From assembly GCF_001468285.1 (NCBI RefSeq), contig NZ_LNSB01000037.1, forward strand, positions 1 through 53,556: a DNA stretch of 53,556 nt, in the 5' to 3' direction. Positions within the stretch are counted from its first letter, which is position 1. The number at the start of each line of letters is the position of its first letter. Shown here in pieces: positions 8,742 through 16,106 of this stretch. The notes below the pieces were generated by a model. It was not told the DNA's origin, did not search any database, and saw only the letters and a program-made list of their open reading frames with translations. Source of the DNA: Sphingopyxis sp. HIX. Lineage in GTDB: Bacteria > Pseudomonadota > Alphaproteobacteria > Sphingomonadales > Sphingomonadaceae. The translations under genes and the position numbers were made by a program.

Positions 8742-8848
8742 AACCTTTCATCTTTTCCACCGACTGTCCAGATTCTTCAAAATGTAAAGTCGGTTTTCGA
8801 TGCCACAAATCGCCGAAAAGCGCCTATTTCCCGACGATCGGCGCACAA

Positions 8849-8871
8849 AACAATTAATCGATTGGTTGACA
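8849..8871 (+). promoter_or_regulatory. Family I operator (site C) abutting a -35 TTGACA for P450-1
   Basis: AACAATTAATCGATTGG at 8849-8865 is directly followed by TTGACA at 8866-8871. The gene start lies at 8940, so a transcript starting about 8900 would serve P450-1 and the acyl-CoA dehydrogenases. The remaining intergenic stretch 8712-8848 holds a 6-bp inverted repeat (CCGACT 8760-8765 with AGTCGG 8788-8793) and no other gene. Confidence 0.55.
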
Positions 8872-8939
8872 CGGCTTGTCATTTGATCGAAATTGCATCG
8901 CGAAGTGGCCCGAAGGCGGCCCAGCGAGAGGATCGAGCG

Positions 8940-10136
8940 ATGGCGGACGTCAAAGACTATGCGGTGGAAGAGTTCAGCCAGCACGACCGCACGCTGATGC
9001 AGCGTCCCTACGACTTCTACGACAAGGTCCGCGACACCGGCTGCCCCGTCGCCCGCTCGGAACAGCTCGGCGGCTTCTGGTACACGACCAACTACGCCGC
9101 GACGCGACGCGTCTACGACGATTTCCGCACCTTCAGCTCGGCCGACGGCACCGCCCTGCCCAAGCAGCCGCTGCCGCTCTATCCGATCGACCTCGACCCG
9201 CCGCAGCAGACGCGGATGCGCAAATTGCTCAACCCGATCTTCCTGCCCGACGCGATCCAGAAATATCGCCCGCGCTTCGAGGCGATCATCACCGAATTGC
9301 TCGACGCGATCGCCCCCACGGGCGGGGCCGAGTTGCAGGAACAGCTCGTCCGCCCGACGCTCGCAACGGTGATCATGCCCTTCCTCGGCGTGCCGCGCGC
9401 CGATTGGGACACGCTGGCACACAAGATCGACTTCCTGACCCGCATGCGCGTCGAGGACCCCGAAACCTGCGGCCAGTACGGCCTCGAGCTCAGCCAATAT
9501 CTCTACGACTTCGCCGCGCGCCGCCGCCAGTCGCCGCCCGAGGACGATCTGATGCAGACGCTGATCGACGCCCGGATCAACGGCGAGGCGCTGACCGACG
9601 ACGAAATCGTCGGCATCGCGACGCTCGTGCTGTTCGGCGGGCTCGACACGACGAGCGCGGTCGCGGGCATGTCGCTCTGGTATCTGATCGAGCACCCCGA
9701 CGAGCGCGCGAAGCTGCTCGGCGGCGAGATCGATTTCCCGACCGCGCTGCAGGAATTCGTGCGCTACGCCTCGCCGATCCAGGGGCTGCGCCGCACGGTC
9801 ACGCGCGACACCGAGCTCGAGGGCTGTCCGCTCAAGGCCGGCGATTACATCATGGCGATGAACGGCGCCGCGAACCACGACCCCGGCCATTTCGTCGATC
9901 CGAACGAGGTCCGCTTCGACCGCGCGGTGCGCACCGAGCACGACCATCTGGGTTTCGGCGGCGGCGCGCATATCTGCATCGGCCAGCATTTCGCCAAGGC
10001 GCTGCTCGAAATGATGATCCGCTCGATCTTCGAGCGCCTGCCCGACCTCCGGATCCGCGCCGATTTCAAGCCCGACTTCGCCGTCGGGGAATCGCGGGTG
10101 CTCAAGACGCTGCCGGTCACCTTCCGCGCATCCTGA
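8940..10136 (+). CDS. Cytochrome P450 (P450-1)
   Basis: Soluble bacterial class I P450 monooxygenase of 398 residues that hydroxylates an organic substrate using electrons from a ferredoxin. The I-helix oxygen-binding segment is LFGGLDTTSAVAG, the K-helix ExxR is EFVRYASP, and the haem loop is LGFGGGAHICIGQ with the proximal Cys near residue 346. The frame opens 26 codons earlier, but the ATG at 8940 has GAGAGGA at a good distance and gives the usual N-terminus. It heads the operon P450-1, two acyl-CoA dehydrogenases, MopB2. Side-chain hydroxylation ahead of CoA activation and beta-oxidation would fit (inference). Confidence 0.95.
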   Translation: MADVKDYAVEEFSQHDRTLMQRPYDFYDKVRDTGCPVARSEQLGGFWYTTNYAATRRVYDDFRTFSSADGTALPKQPLPLYPIDLDPPQQTRMRKLLNPIFLPDAIQKYRPRFEAIITELLDAIAPTGGAELQEQLVRPTLATVIMPFLGVPRADWDTLAHKIDFLTRMRVEDPETCGQYGLELSQYLYDFAARRRQSPPEDDLMQTLIDARINGEALTDDEIVGIATLVLFGGLDTTSAVAGMSLWYLIEHPDERAKLLGGEIDFPTALQEFVRYASPIQGLRRTVTRDTELEGCPLKAGDYIMAMNGAANHDPGHFVDPNEVRFDRAVRTEHDHLGFGGGAHICIGQHFAKALLEMMIRSIFERLPDLRIRADFKPDFAVGESRVLKTLPVTFRAS

Positions 10137-10181
10137 CCATGGTCTAGGGTCGGGCTCCCACCCTGCCGACGGGATCAAGAT

Positions 10182-11372
10182 GTGCTGAAACTGACCGCCG
10201 ACGAAGCCGCTTTCCAGGACGAGGTGCGGGCATTTTTCGCCCGCGACTATCCCGCGCACGTCGTCGCCAAGAACAAGGCGGGGCAGCGACTCACCAAGGC
10301 GGACCATATCGACGCGCAGCGAGCGCTGAACGCGCGCGGCTGGCTCGGCGTCGGCTGGCCGCGCGAGGTCGGCGGCACCGGCTGGACCCCGATCGAGCGC
10401 TATATCTTCGACCAGGAACTCGAATATGCGCACGCCGCGGGGGTCATCCCGATGGCGGTCATCTATATCGGGCCGATCATCGCGGCCTTCGGGTCCGACG
10501 CGCAAAAGGCCGAATGGCTCCCCGCCATCCTCGAATCGCGCGCCTTCTGGGCGCAGGGCTATTCGGAGCCCGAAGCGGGTTCCGACCTCGCCTCGCTGCG
10601 CTTTTCCGCCGTGCGCGACGGCGACGACTATATCCTGAACGGCACCAAGATCTGGACCTCGGGCGCGCGCTGGGCGGACTGGATCTTCTGCCTCGCGCGC
10701 ACCAGCCGCGAGGAGCGCAAGCAGCAGGGCATTTCGCTGATCTGCGCGCCGCTGGGCCTGCCGGGCATCCGCGTCCACCCGATCCGCCTGATCGACGGGT
10801 CGGACGAACTCGCCCGCATCGAATTCGACGATGTCCGCGTGCCCGTCACCAACCGCATCGGCGACGAAGGGCAGGCCTGGCACTATGCCAATGTCCTGCT
10901 CAAGACCGAGCGGCTGTCCTACGCGCATATCGGCTCGAAGAAGCGCGACCTTGCCGCATTGCTCGAACAAGCCGCAAAGCTGCCCGCACGCGGCGGCGGC
11001 ACGATGGACCGAGACCCGGTCTTCCGCCTCGCCCATGCCCGCGTCGAAGCCCGGCTCGCGGCGATCGAAGCGTCGATCCTGCGCGCGCTGCGCGGCGAGA
11101 TTTCGATGGCCACCGCGGCGGCGCTCAAGATCGCCTGCACCGAATGCGCGCAGGCGATCACCGAGCTCGCCATCGACCTCGCGGGGCGCAACCGCCTGCC
11201 GATGCTCGACCGGACCGGCGCCGACTGGGCCGATGCCGCGCCGGCGGCCGCGCCCTTCGGCCCGGTCGCAGTCCAGTCCTATCTCTTCGAGCGCGCGCAG
11301 ACGATCTACGGCGGATCGACCGAGGTGCAGAAGAACATCATCTGGCGCGCGCTCGCGGGGATGGCGCGATGA
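10182..11372 (+). CDS. Acyl-CoA dehydrogenase, large subunit-like (ACAD1)
   Basis: FAD-dependent alpha,beta-dehydrogenation of an acyl-CoA, 396 residues. The N-terminal helical domain is followed by the flavin-contacting QGYSEPEAGSDLASLR and LNGTKIWTSGARWADW strands, and the C-terminal helix ends with TIYGGSTEVQKNIIWRAL. The usual MCAD base Glu (YEGT) is replaced by Gly in IYGGSTE, so the base must lie elsewhere in this protein or in its partner. The start is GTG; an ATG overlapping it by one base (10180) runs into a stop after two codons. Its stop overlaps the start of ACAD2 by ATGA, so the two are probably made together as a heteromeric dehydrogenase. Confidence 0.92.
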   Translation: MLKLTADEAAFQDEVRAFFARDYPAHVVAKNKAGQRLTKADHIDAQRALNARGWLGVGWPREVGGTGWTPIERYIFDQELEYAHAAGVIPMAVIYIGPIIAAFGSDAQKAEWLPAILESRAFWAQGYSEPEAGSDLASLRFSAVRDGDDYILNGTKIWTSGARWADWIFCLARTSREERKQQGISLICAPLGLPGIRVHPIRLIDGSDELARIEFDDVRVPVTNRIGDEGQAWHYANVLLKTERLSYAHIGSKKRDLAALLEQAAKLPARGGGTMDRDPVFRLAHARVEARLAAIEASILRALRGEISMATAAALKIACTECAQAITELAIDLAGRNRLPMLDRTGADWADAAPAAAPFGPVAVQSYLFERAQTIYGGSTEVQKNIIWRALAGMAR

Positions 11373-12385
11373 GCGGCGCGCTGGCCGACGCCGAGCAGGC
11401 GATGCTGCGCGATACGGTCCGCGCGTATCTGGCCAAGGGCGGCGCGCCTCGCTGGTCCGACTTCGCCGATCGGCTGGGTCTTGGCACCACGCTGCTCGAC
11501 GTGCAGCCGGGCGTCATCATTGCCGAAGAGATCGGCCGCGCGCGGGCGCGCCTGCCCTTCGCCGAGGTCGCAACCACGGCGTGGCTGCTCGATCGCTGCC
11601 ACGCCCCTGCCCTGCCACCTACGGCCATCGCGACCGTCGCCTGGGCCGAGCCGGGTGTGCGCTTCGACTTTGCGGACATCGCGGCGCAGGCACGGCGCGA
11701 AGGTGACGGCTGGCGCCTCGACGGAACCAAGGCGGTCGTCGGCTGGGCCGCCGAGGCCGAGGCCATCATCGTCGCCGCGCACGCCGACGGCGACGGACTG
11801 TCGCTCTTCCGGATCGACCCCGCCCGGACCGACGGCCTCCGCCTGTCGCCCTACCCGACGATCGACGGCCACCCCGCCGCCGACCTGGTCTTCGAGAACC
11901 ACGCGCTCCCCGCCGATGCGCTGATCGGCCGCGAAGGCGGCGCGCTCGCCCTGCTCGAGCAAGCCCGCGACCGCGCGCTCGCGCTGCTCGCCGCCGAGGC
12001 GGTGGGCCTGCTCGACAGCCTGCTCGAACAGACGATCGCCTACACCGGCCAGCGCCGCCAGTTCGGTCAGCCGATCGCCGCGTTCCAGGCGCTCCAGCAC
12101 CGCATGGTCGACATGTATCTCGAATGCGAACTCGCGCACTCGTCGGCGTGGCTCGCGGTCGAGGCGATGTCCGAGGCGCCAGCGACGCGCGCCCGCGCGG
12201 TGTCGAGCGCGATGGTCAATATCGCCCGCGCCAGCCGTTTCGTCGGGCAGCAGGCGATCCAGCTCCACGGCGGCATGGGCATGACCGACGAACTGCCGGT
12301 CGGCCATTATGTCAAACGTGCGATGGCGATCGAGGTGCTGTGGGCCGACAGCGACTGGCATCTCGCCCGGATCGCCGGGCTCTAG
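11369..12385 (+). CDS. Acyl-CoA dehydrogenase, short second subunit-like (ACAD2)
   Basis: Acyl-CoA dehydrogenase family protein of 338 residues, shorter than the usual 380-400. The middle beta-domain is reduced (WRLDGTKAVVGWAAEAEAIIV) and the C-terminal helical domain is well kept (YTGQRRQFGQPIAAFQALQHR ... IQLHGGMGMTDELPVGHY, each in the family pattern). It is translationally coupled to ACAD1 by an ATGA overlap. Pairs of one normal and one short subunit are known as alpha2beta2 enzymes in steroid side-chain breakdown (FadE26/FadE27 and ChsE1/ChsE2 of mycobacteria). By analogy this pair may act on a bulky polycyclic or branched acyl-CoA; that is inference from arrangement only. Confidence 0.9.
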   Translation: MSGALADAEQAMLRDTVRAYLAKGGAPRWSDFADRLGLGTTLLDVQPGVIIAEEIGRARARLPFAEVATTAWLLDRCHAPALPPTAIATVAWAEPGVRFDFADIAAQARREGDGWRLDGTKAVVGWAAEAEAIIVAAHADGDGLSLFRIDPARTDGLRLSPYPTIDGHPAADLVFENHALPADALIGREGGALALLEQARDRALALLAAEAVGLLDSLLEQTIAYTGQRRQFGQPIAAFQALQHRMVDMYLECELAHSSAWLAVEAMSEAPATRARAVSSAMVNIARASRFVGQQAIQLHGGMGMTDELPVGHYVKRAMAIEVLWADSDWHLARIAGL

Positions 12386-12398
12386 GATCGAGGACGCG

Positions 12399-14513
12399 AT
12401 GGCCGAGTCCCCCGCAGCAAGGCTCCAACCGGGCGAGGACGGGGTGCATGTCACCTTCTGCCGGCTGTGCGAGGCCCATTGCGGGCTTACGGCGAAGGTC
12501 GAAGACGGGCGGATCGCCGACGTCCAACCCGACAGGGAAAATCCGCATTCCTTGGGCCATGTCTGCCTGAAGGGCATCACCTTCCACAATGTCACCTACG
12601 ACCCCGACCGCATCCTGATCCCGATGAAGCGCGTCGGCGGGCCGGGCGAGTTCGCGCCCGTCGGCTGGGACGAAGCGCTCGACGACATCGCCGACCGGAT
12701 GGGCCGCGTGATCGACACGCATGGCCCCGACGCGGTCGCCTCGTACAAGGGCAATCCGATCGCCTTCGGCATCGACGTGTCGTTCAGCCTCAAGGCTTTC
12801 CTCAAGACGCTGGGCATCACCAAATATTATGGCGCGGGGTCGCAGGATACCAATGCGCGGCTGACCGCCTGCTACCTCGCCTTCGGGTCTGCGGTGACCT
12901 ACGAGATTCCGGATCTGCCGCATAACGACATGCTGCTCATGTTCGGCGCCAACCCGCTGGTTTCGAACGGATCGATGGTCTGGTCGCCGCGCGTGCGCCA
13001 CGACCTCGACGCGATCGCCGAACGCGGGCGCGTCGTCGTCGTCGACCCGCGGCGCACCGAGACCGCGCGCCGCTACCAGCATGTCGCGGTCCGCGCCAAT
13101 GGCGATATCTGGCTGCTGCTCGGGCTGCTCGGCGTGCTGATCGACGAACGGCTCTACGACGCCGACTATGTCGCCGCGCATACCGAAGGTTTCACCGACC
13201 TCGCGACCGCCATCGAGCAATATGAACTGACAGACTGCGCCGAGCGGGCAGGCGTCGATACCGACACGATCCGCGATCTCGCGCGCAGCTTCGCCGCTAC
13301 CCCGCGCGCGGTCGCCTATGGCCGGCTCGGCGTGTGCCGCGGCCCGCATGCGACGCTCGAGAATTTCCTGCTGATCGCGCTCAACCTGCTCTGCGGCAAG
13401 CTGGGGCGGCGGGGCGGCGCGATCTTCAGCCGCACGATCCTCGGCGGATCGCAGAAGGTGCTGACCGGCGGCTATGGCGATACGCGCAGCCGTGTCGGCG
13501 ATTTCCCCAGCGTCGCACAATTCCTCGCCTCGGCGATGCTGCCCGCCGACATATTGGAGCCCGGCGAGGGACGGGTGCGCGCGATGATCCTGACCGGCGG
13601 CAATATGGTGATGTCGGCGCCCGGCGGGCAGGCGCTGGTCGACGCGCTCCAGCAGCTCGACCTGATCGTCGCGCTCGACCTCTACCAGACCGAGAGCAAT
13701 CGCTACGCCGATTATATCCTGCCCGTGCCGACCTTTTTCGAGCGCGACGATTATCCGATGGCGGGGCTCGGATCGATGATCCGGCCCTTCGTGCAGGTCA
13801 CCGACGCGGTGATCCCGCCGGTCGGCGAGACCCGCTCCGAATGGGAAATCTTCAACGGCCTGCTGGCGCGCATGGGCAAGCCCACGCACGGCCGGCCGAT
13901 GGACGATCTCGACAAGGCCTTCCGCCTCGGCCCCGCCGGCGACGACATGGGCGCGCGCGAGGGGTGGAGTTTCGACAAGCTCCGCGACGTGCCGCACGGC
14001 GTGATGGTCGACCTGCCCGACCCCTATGATCCCTGGCCGCGCATCGCCGATGGGCGCGCCAGGCTCTGGCACGCCATGATCGCCGACGAGTTCGCCCGCC
14101 TGACGCCCGCCCCGGCCGACACGCTGCGCCTGATTACCCACCGCGACATCCGCTCGCTCAACAGCTGGCTGCACAATGTCCCGCGCCTCGTCCGCAGCCA
14201 GCATCCCGAACTGCTGATGCATCCCGAAGACGCCGCGCGGCTCGATCTGGCCGATGGCGAGACCGTCGACCTGTCGACCGGTGCCGCGACCGTCACCGTC
14301 TGCATCGCGGTGACCCAGGATATGCGCCCCGGCACCGTCAGCTATCCGCACGGCTGGGGCCATCATGGCGGCTGGCAGCACGCCAATGCGCAGGGCGGCA
14401 GCAACATCAACTGGCTGCTGCCGGTGGGCTCAGAGGCGGTCGAGGCGATCTCGGGCACGACGATCATGGACGGGCTGGAAGTATCGATCCGCAAGATCGC
14501 CGCTGCGGCGTGA
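12399..14513 (+). CDS. Molybdopterin-dependent oxidoreductase, soluble single subunit (MopB2)
   Basis: Paralogue of MopB1 and MopB3, 704 residues from the ATG at 12399, which follows ACAD2 by 13 nt with GAGG upstream. [4Fe-4S] ligands are C21, C24, C28 and C56 (FCRLCEAHC ... GHVCLKG). The bis-MGD binding segments LMFGANPLVSNG and VVVDPRRTETARRYQHVAV are clear, as is the C-terminal SYPHGWGHHGGWQHAN. No Tat signal and no partner subunits are seen. The region where formate dehydrogenases hold Sec/Cys reads GSQDTNARLTACYLAFG, with Thr at the aligned place and a Cys two residues on. Position at the end of the P450-acyl-CoA dehydrogenase operon ties it to the same pathway, perhaps as a hydroxylase or hydratase (inference). 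Confidence 0.92.
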   Translation: MAESPAARLQPGEDGVHVTFCRLCEAHCGLTAKVEDGRIADVQPDRENPHSLGHVCLKGITFHNVTYDPDRILIPMKRVGGPGEFAPVGWDEALDDIADRMGRVIDTHGPDAVASYKGNPIAFGIDVSFSLKAFLKTLGITKYYGAGSQDTNARLTACYLAFGSAVTYEIPDLPHNDMLLMFGANPLVSNGSMVWSPRVRHDLDAIAERGRVVVVDPRRTETARRYQHVAVRANGDIWLLLGLLGVLIDERLYDADYVAAHTEGFTDLATAIEQYELTDCAERAGVDTDTIRDLARSFAATPRAVAYGRLGVCRGPHATLENFLLIALNLLCGKLGRRGGAIFSRTILGGSQKVLTGGYGDTRSRVGDFPSVAQFLASAMLPADILEPGEGRVRAMILTGGNMVMSAPGGQALVDALQQLDLIVALDLYQTESNRYADYILPVPTFFERDDYPMAGLGSMIRPFVQVTDAVIPPVGETRSEWEIFNGLLARMGKPTHGRPMDDLDKAFRLGPAGDDMGAREGWSFDKLRDVPHGVMVDLPDPYDPWPRIADGRARLWHAMIADEFARLTPAPADTLRLITHRDIRSLNSWLHNVPRLVRSQHPELLMHPEDAARLDLADGETVDLSTGAATVTVCIAVTQDMRPGTVSYPHGWGHHGGWQHANAQGGSNINWLLPVGSEAVEAISGTTIMDGLEVSIRKIAAAA

Positions 14514-14596
14514 GAAATTTGCGACTTGTTCGCGATACCGGCCTTGCTAACGACGGTGCGATACAGCATTCCCCGTGCGGGGCAGGAGAATAGTTC

Positions 14597-15205
14597 ATGG
14601 ACAGCGGCCCGGCGGCAGCCCGGACGGACGATAATTCGACGCAGGAGCGCATCCTGCGCGCCGCCTATGATTGTTTCGAACAATATGGGATCGGCAAGAC
14701 GACGATCGAGAATATCGCGAGCCGCGCCAAGGTGTCGCGCCCGACCGTCTATAAATATTATCCGAGCAAGGACGCCATCCTCGACGAGATTTCGGTGCGC
14801 GAGACCTGGCGCGTCAACAGCGAGGTGCGGCGGCGGCTCGTCCGCTCGGACGACTTCGCCGATTTCCTGTCGGACACCTTGCTGCTCGTCATCCGGCTGG
14901 CGAACGAGAATGTCTATATCCGCCGCATGGTCGAGAGCATCGAATATCAGGAATCGGTGATTTCGCCGGGCAGCCTGATGCAGCAGTTGCAGCGAACCTG
15001 GTGGTCGAACCTGTTCGAACAGGCGCGCGCGCGCGGCGAGATCGCCGCCGACCTCGAGAATGACGAGATCATCTATTGGCTGGGCCGCGCGCAGTCGATG
15101 CTGATGCTCCAGGTCGCGTCGCCCGCGATCGACGACGCCGAAAAGCGCCGCTTCATCCGGCGCTTCATCGTCCAGCCCCTGCTCGCGGGCAGCGAAATCC
15201 GCTGA
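14597..15205 (+). CDS. TetR/AcrR family transcriptional regulator (TetR2)
   Basis: 202-residue regulator with the N-terminal helix-turn-helix KTTIENIASRAKVSRPTVYK followed by YYPSKDAIL. An AGGAG site precedes the ATG. It is clearly a paralogue of TetR3 (25.4 kb): both share the QYGI/RYGI-KTTIE-IA core, SRPTVYK, the YIRR-VE segment and a PLLA C-terminus. It lies alone between the MopB2 operon and the DUF2889-ACS1 operon, with 83 nt upstream that contain the small hairpin CCCCG-TG-CGGGG next to the ribosome site. It could bind the family I site 48 nt downstream of its stop, as an alternative to TetR1. Confidence 0.92.
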   Translation: MDSGPAAARTDDNSTQERILRAAYDCFEQYGIGKTTIENIASRAKVSRPTVYKYYPSKDAILDEISVRETWRVNSEVRRRLVRSDDFADFLSDTLLLVIRLANENVYIRRMVESIEYQESVISPGSLMQQLQRTWWSNLFEQARARGEIAADLENDEIIYWLGRAQSMLMLQVASPAIDDAEKRRFIRRFIVQPLLAGSEIR

Positions 15206-15206
15206 C

Positions 15207-15221
15207 GCCGCCACAGGCGGC
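15207..15221 (+). terminator. Short hairpin just after TetR2 stop
   Basis: GCCGCC-ACA-GGCGGC is a perfect 6-bp stem with a 3-nt loop starting 2 nt after the TetR2 stop. No T-run follows, so termination is uncertain; it may only stabilise the 3' end. Confidence 0.35.
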
Positions 15222-15252
15222 TTGACGCCCCTCCCACAAGCTGACACAGATA

Positions 15253-15269
15253 TTTAATCAATCGATTAA
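15253..15269 (+). promoter_or_regulatory. Family I operator (site D) upstream of DUF2889-ACS1
   Basis: TTTAATCAATCGATTAA, with the perfect arms TTAATC and GATTAA around a 4-nt centre. It shares the AAT...ATCGATT core with sites A, B and C. It lies 46-62 nt upstream of the DUF2889 start. A possible -35 CTGACA (15241-15246) with GATTAA as -10 would place the operator over the promoter. Confidence 0.5.
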
Positions 15270-15314
15270 GTAGCCGTGTTCGCGGCGACGGAGCATGGGA
15301 GGCCCGATCGAGCG

Positions 15315-16106
15315 ATGACCGACGATCCGGCGCTCCTGAGGCCCGCCAACCCCGCCTATGGCGACGGCTATTTCGTCCGCACGACGCGCTTCCGCCGGCT
15401 GGGGCCCGAGCGCGTCGAGGCGATCATGGAAGACGCCTTTCACGCGCTCGCGCTGATGATCCGTCATGACGAGCACAGGCTGACCGAGGTCGAGGCGCGC
15501 TGGGAGCGCCATCCGTTGACCAGCTGTGCCGGCGCGGGCGGTGCCCTGCCGGTTCTCGCGGGCCTGCCGCTGATCGACGATTTGCGGACGCGCTGGCTGC
15601 AGGCCGAGGCCACGCTGCATTGCACGCATATGTTCGATACGCTGCGCCTCGCCGCGCTTCACATCGCGGATGTGCGCAACGATCGACAATATGAGGTCGT
15701 CCTGCCCGATGCCGACGAGAATGCGCAGCCGGTGCAGCTGTTCCAAGATAGTGCGCTCATACTCGAAATCCAGATCGACGCCGATTTCTTTATCACCGCG
15801 CCGCGCGCCTATGCCGGCGCGCCGCTCCTCAATGGCTTCGCGCGCTGGGCGACCGAGCGGCTTTCGGCCGAGGAGTTCGAACGCCTGTTCCTGATCCAGC
15901 GCGGTACCTTCGTCGGGCGTGGCCAGCGCATGGACATCACCCAATATTATGGCCGCGACGGCGCGCTGTCGGGTCCGCTGCCCGCGACCTGCTTCGGCTC
16001 GCAGCCCGAACGCTACGCCACCTCGCTCCGCCTCGCCAACGCGCGCCCCGGCCTCCGCCGCGAGGATGCTGCAAATTTCCCCTTCGCCCGTGCAGAACAG
16101 GAATGA
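15315..16106 (+). CDS. DUF2889 domain protein
   Basis: 263 residues, cytoplasmic, of no known function. The body matches the DUF2889 pattern as I know it: an N-terminal TRFRRLGPERVEAIMEDAFHALAL strand-helix (shown in part: TRFRRLGPERVEAIMEDAFH), followed by an acidic and histidine-rich RHDEHRLTEVEA and a DADFFIT segment later. The frame is open from a GTG at 15276, but the ATG at 15315 is preferred; a GGGAGG lies about 12 nt ahead of it. It overlaps the acyl-CoA synthetase ACS1 by ATGA, so the two are translated together. Such coupling to a CoA ligase suggests a role in handling an acyl-CoA or acid, but nothing in the sequence shows a catalytic site. Confidence 0.8.
   Translation: MTDDPALLRPANPAYGDGYFVRTTRFRRLGPERVEAIMEDAFHALALMIRHDEHRLTEVEARWERHPLTSCAGAGGALPVLAGLPLIDDLRTRWLQAEATLHCTHMFDTLRLAALHIADVRNDRQYEVVLPDADENAQPVQLFQDSALILEIQIDADFFITAPRAYAGAPLLNGFARWATERLSAEEFERLFLIQRGTFVGRGQRMDITQYYGRDGALSGPLPATCFGSQPERYATSLRLANARPGLRREDAANFPFARAEQE

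Noticed and set aside
8748..11036. 762-codon minus-strand frame
   Set aside because: Antisense to P450-1 and ACAD1, both of which have full motif sets. The translated product is low in hydrophobic core residues and matches nothing.
12312..14381. 689-codon minus-strand frame antisense to MopB2 (and a similar one at 6660-8729 over MopB1)
   Set aside because: Mirror frames of conserved molybdoenzyme genes without a ribosome site or family motif.
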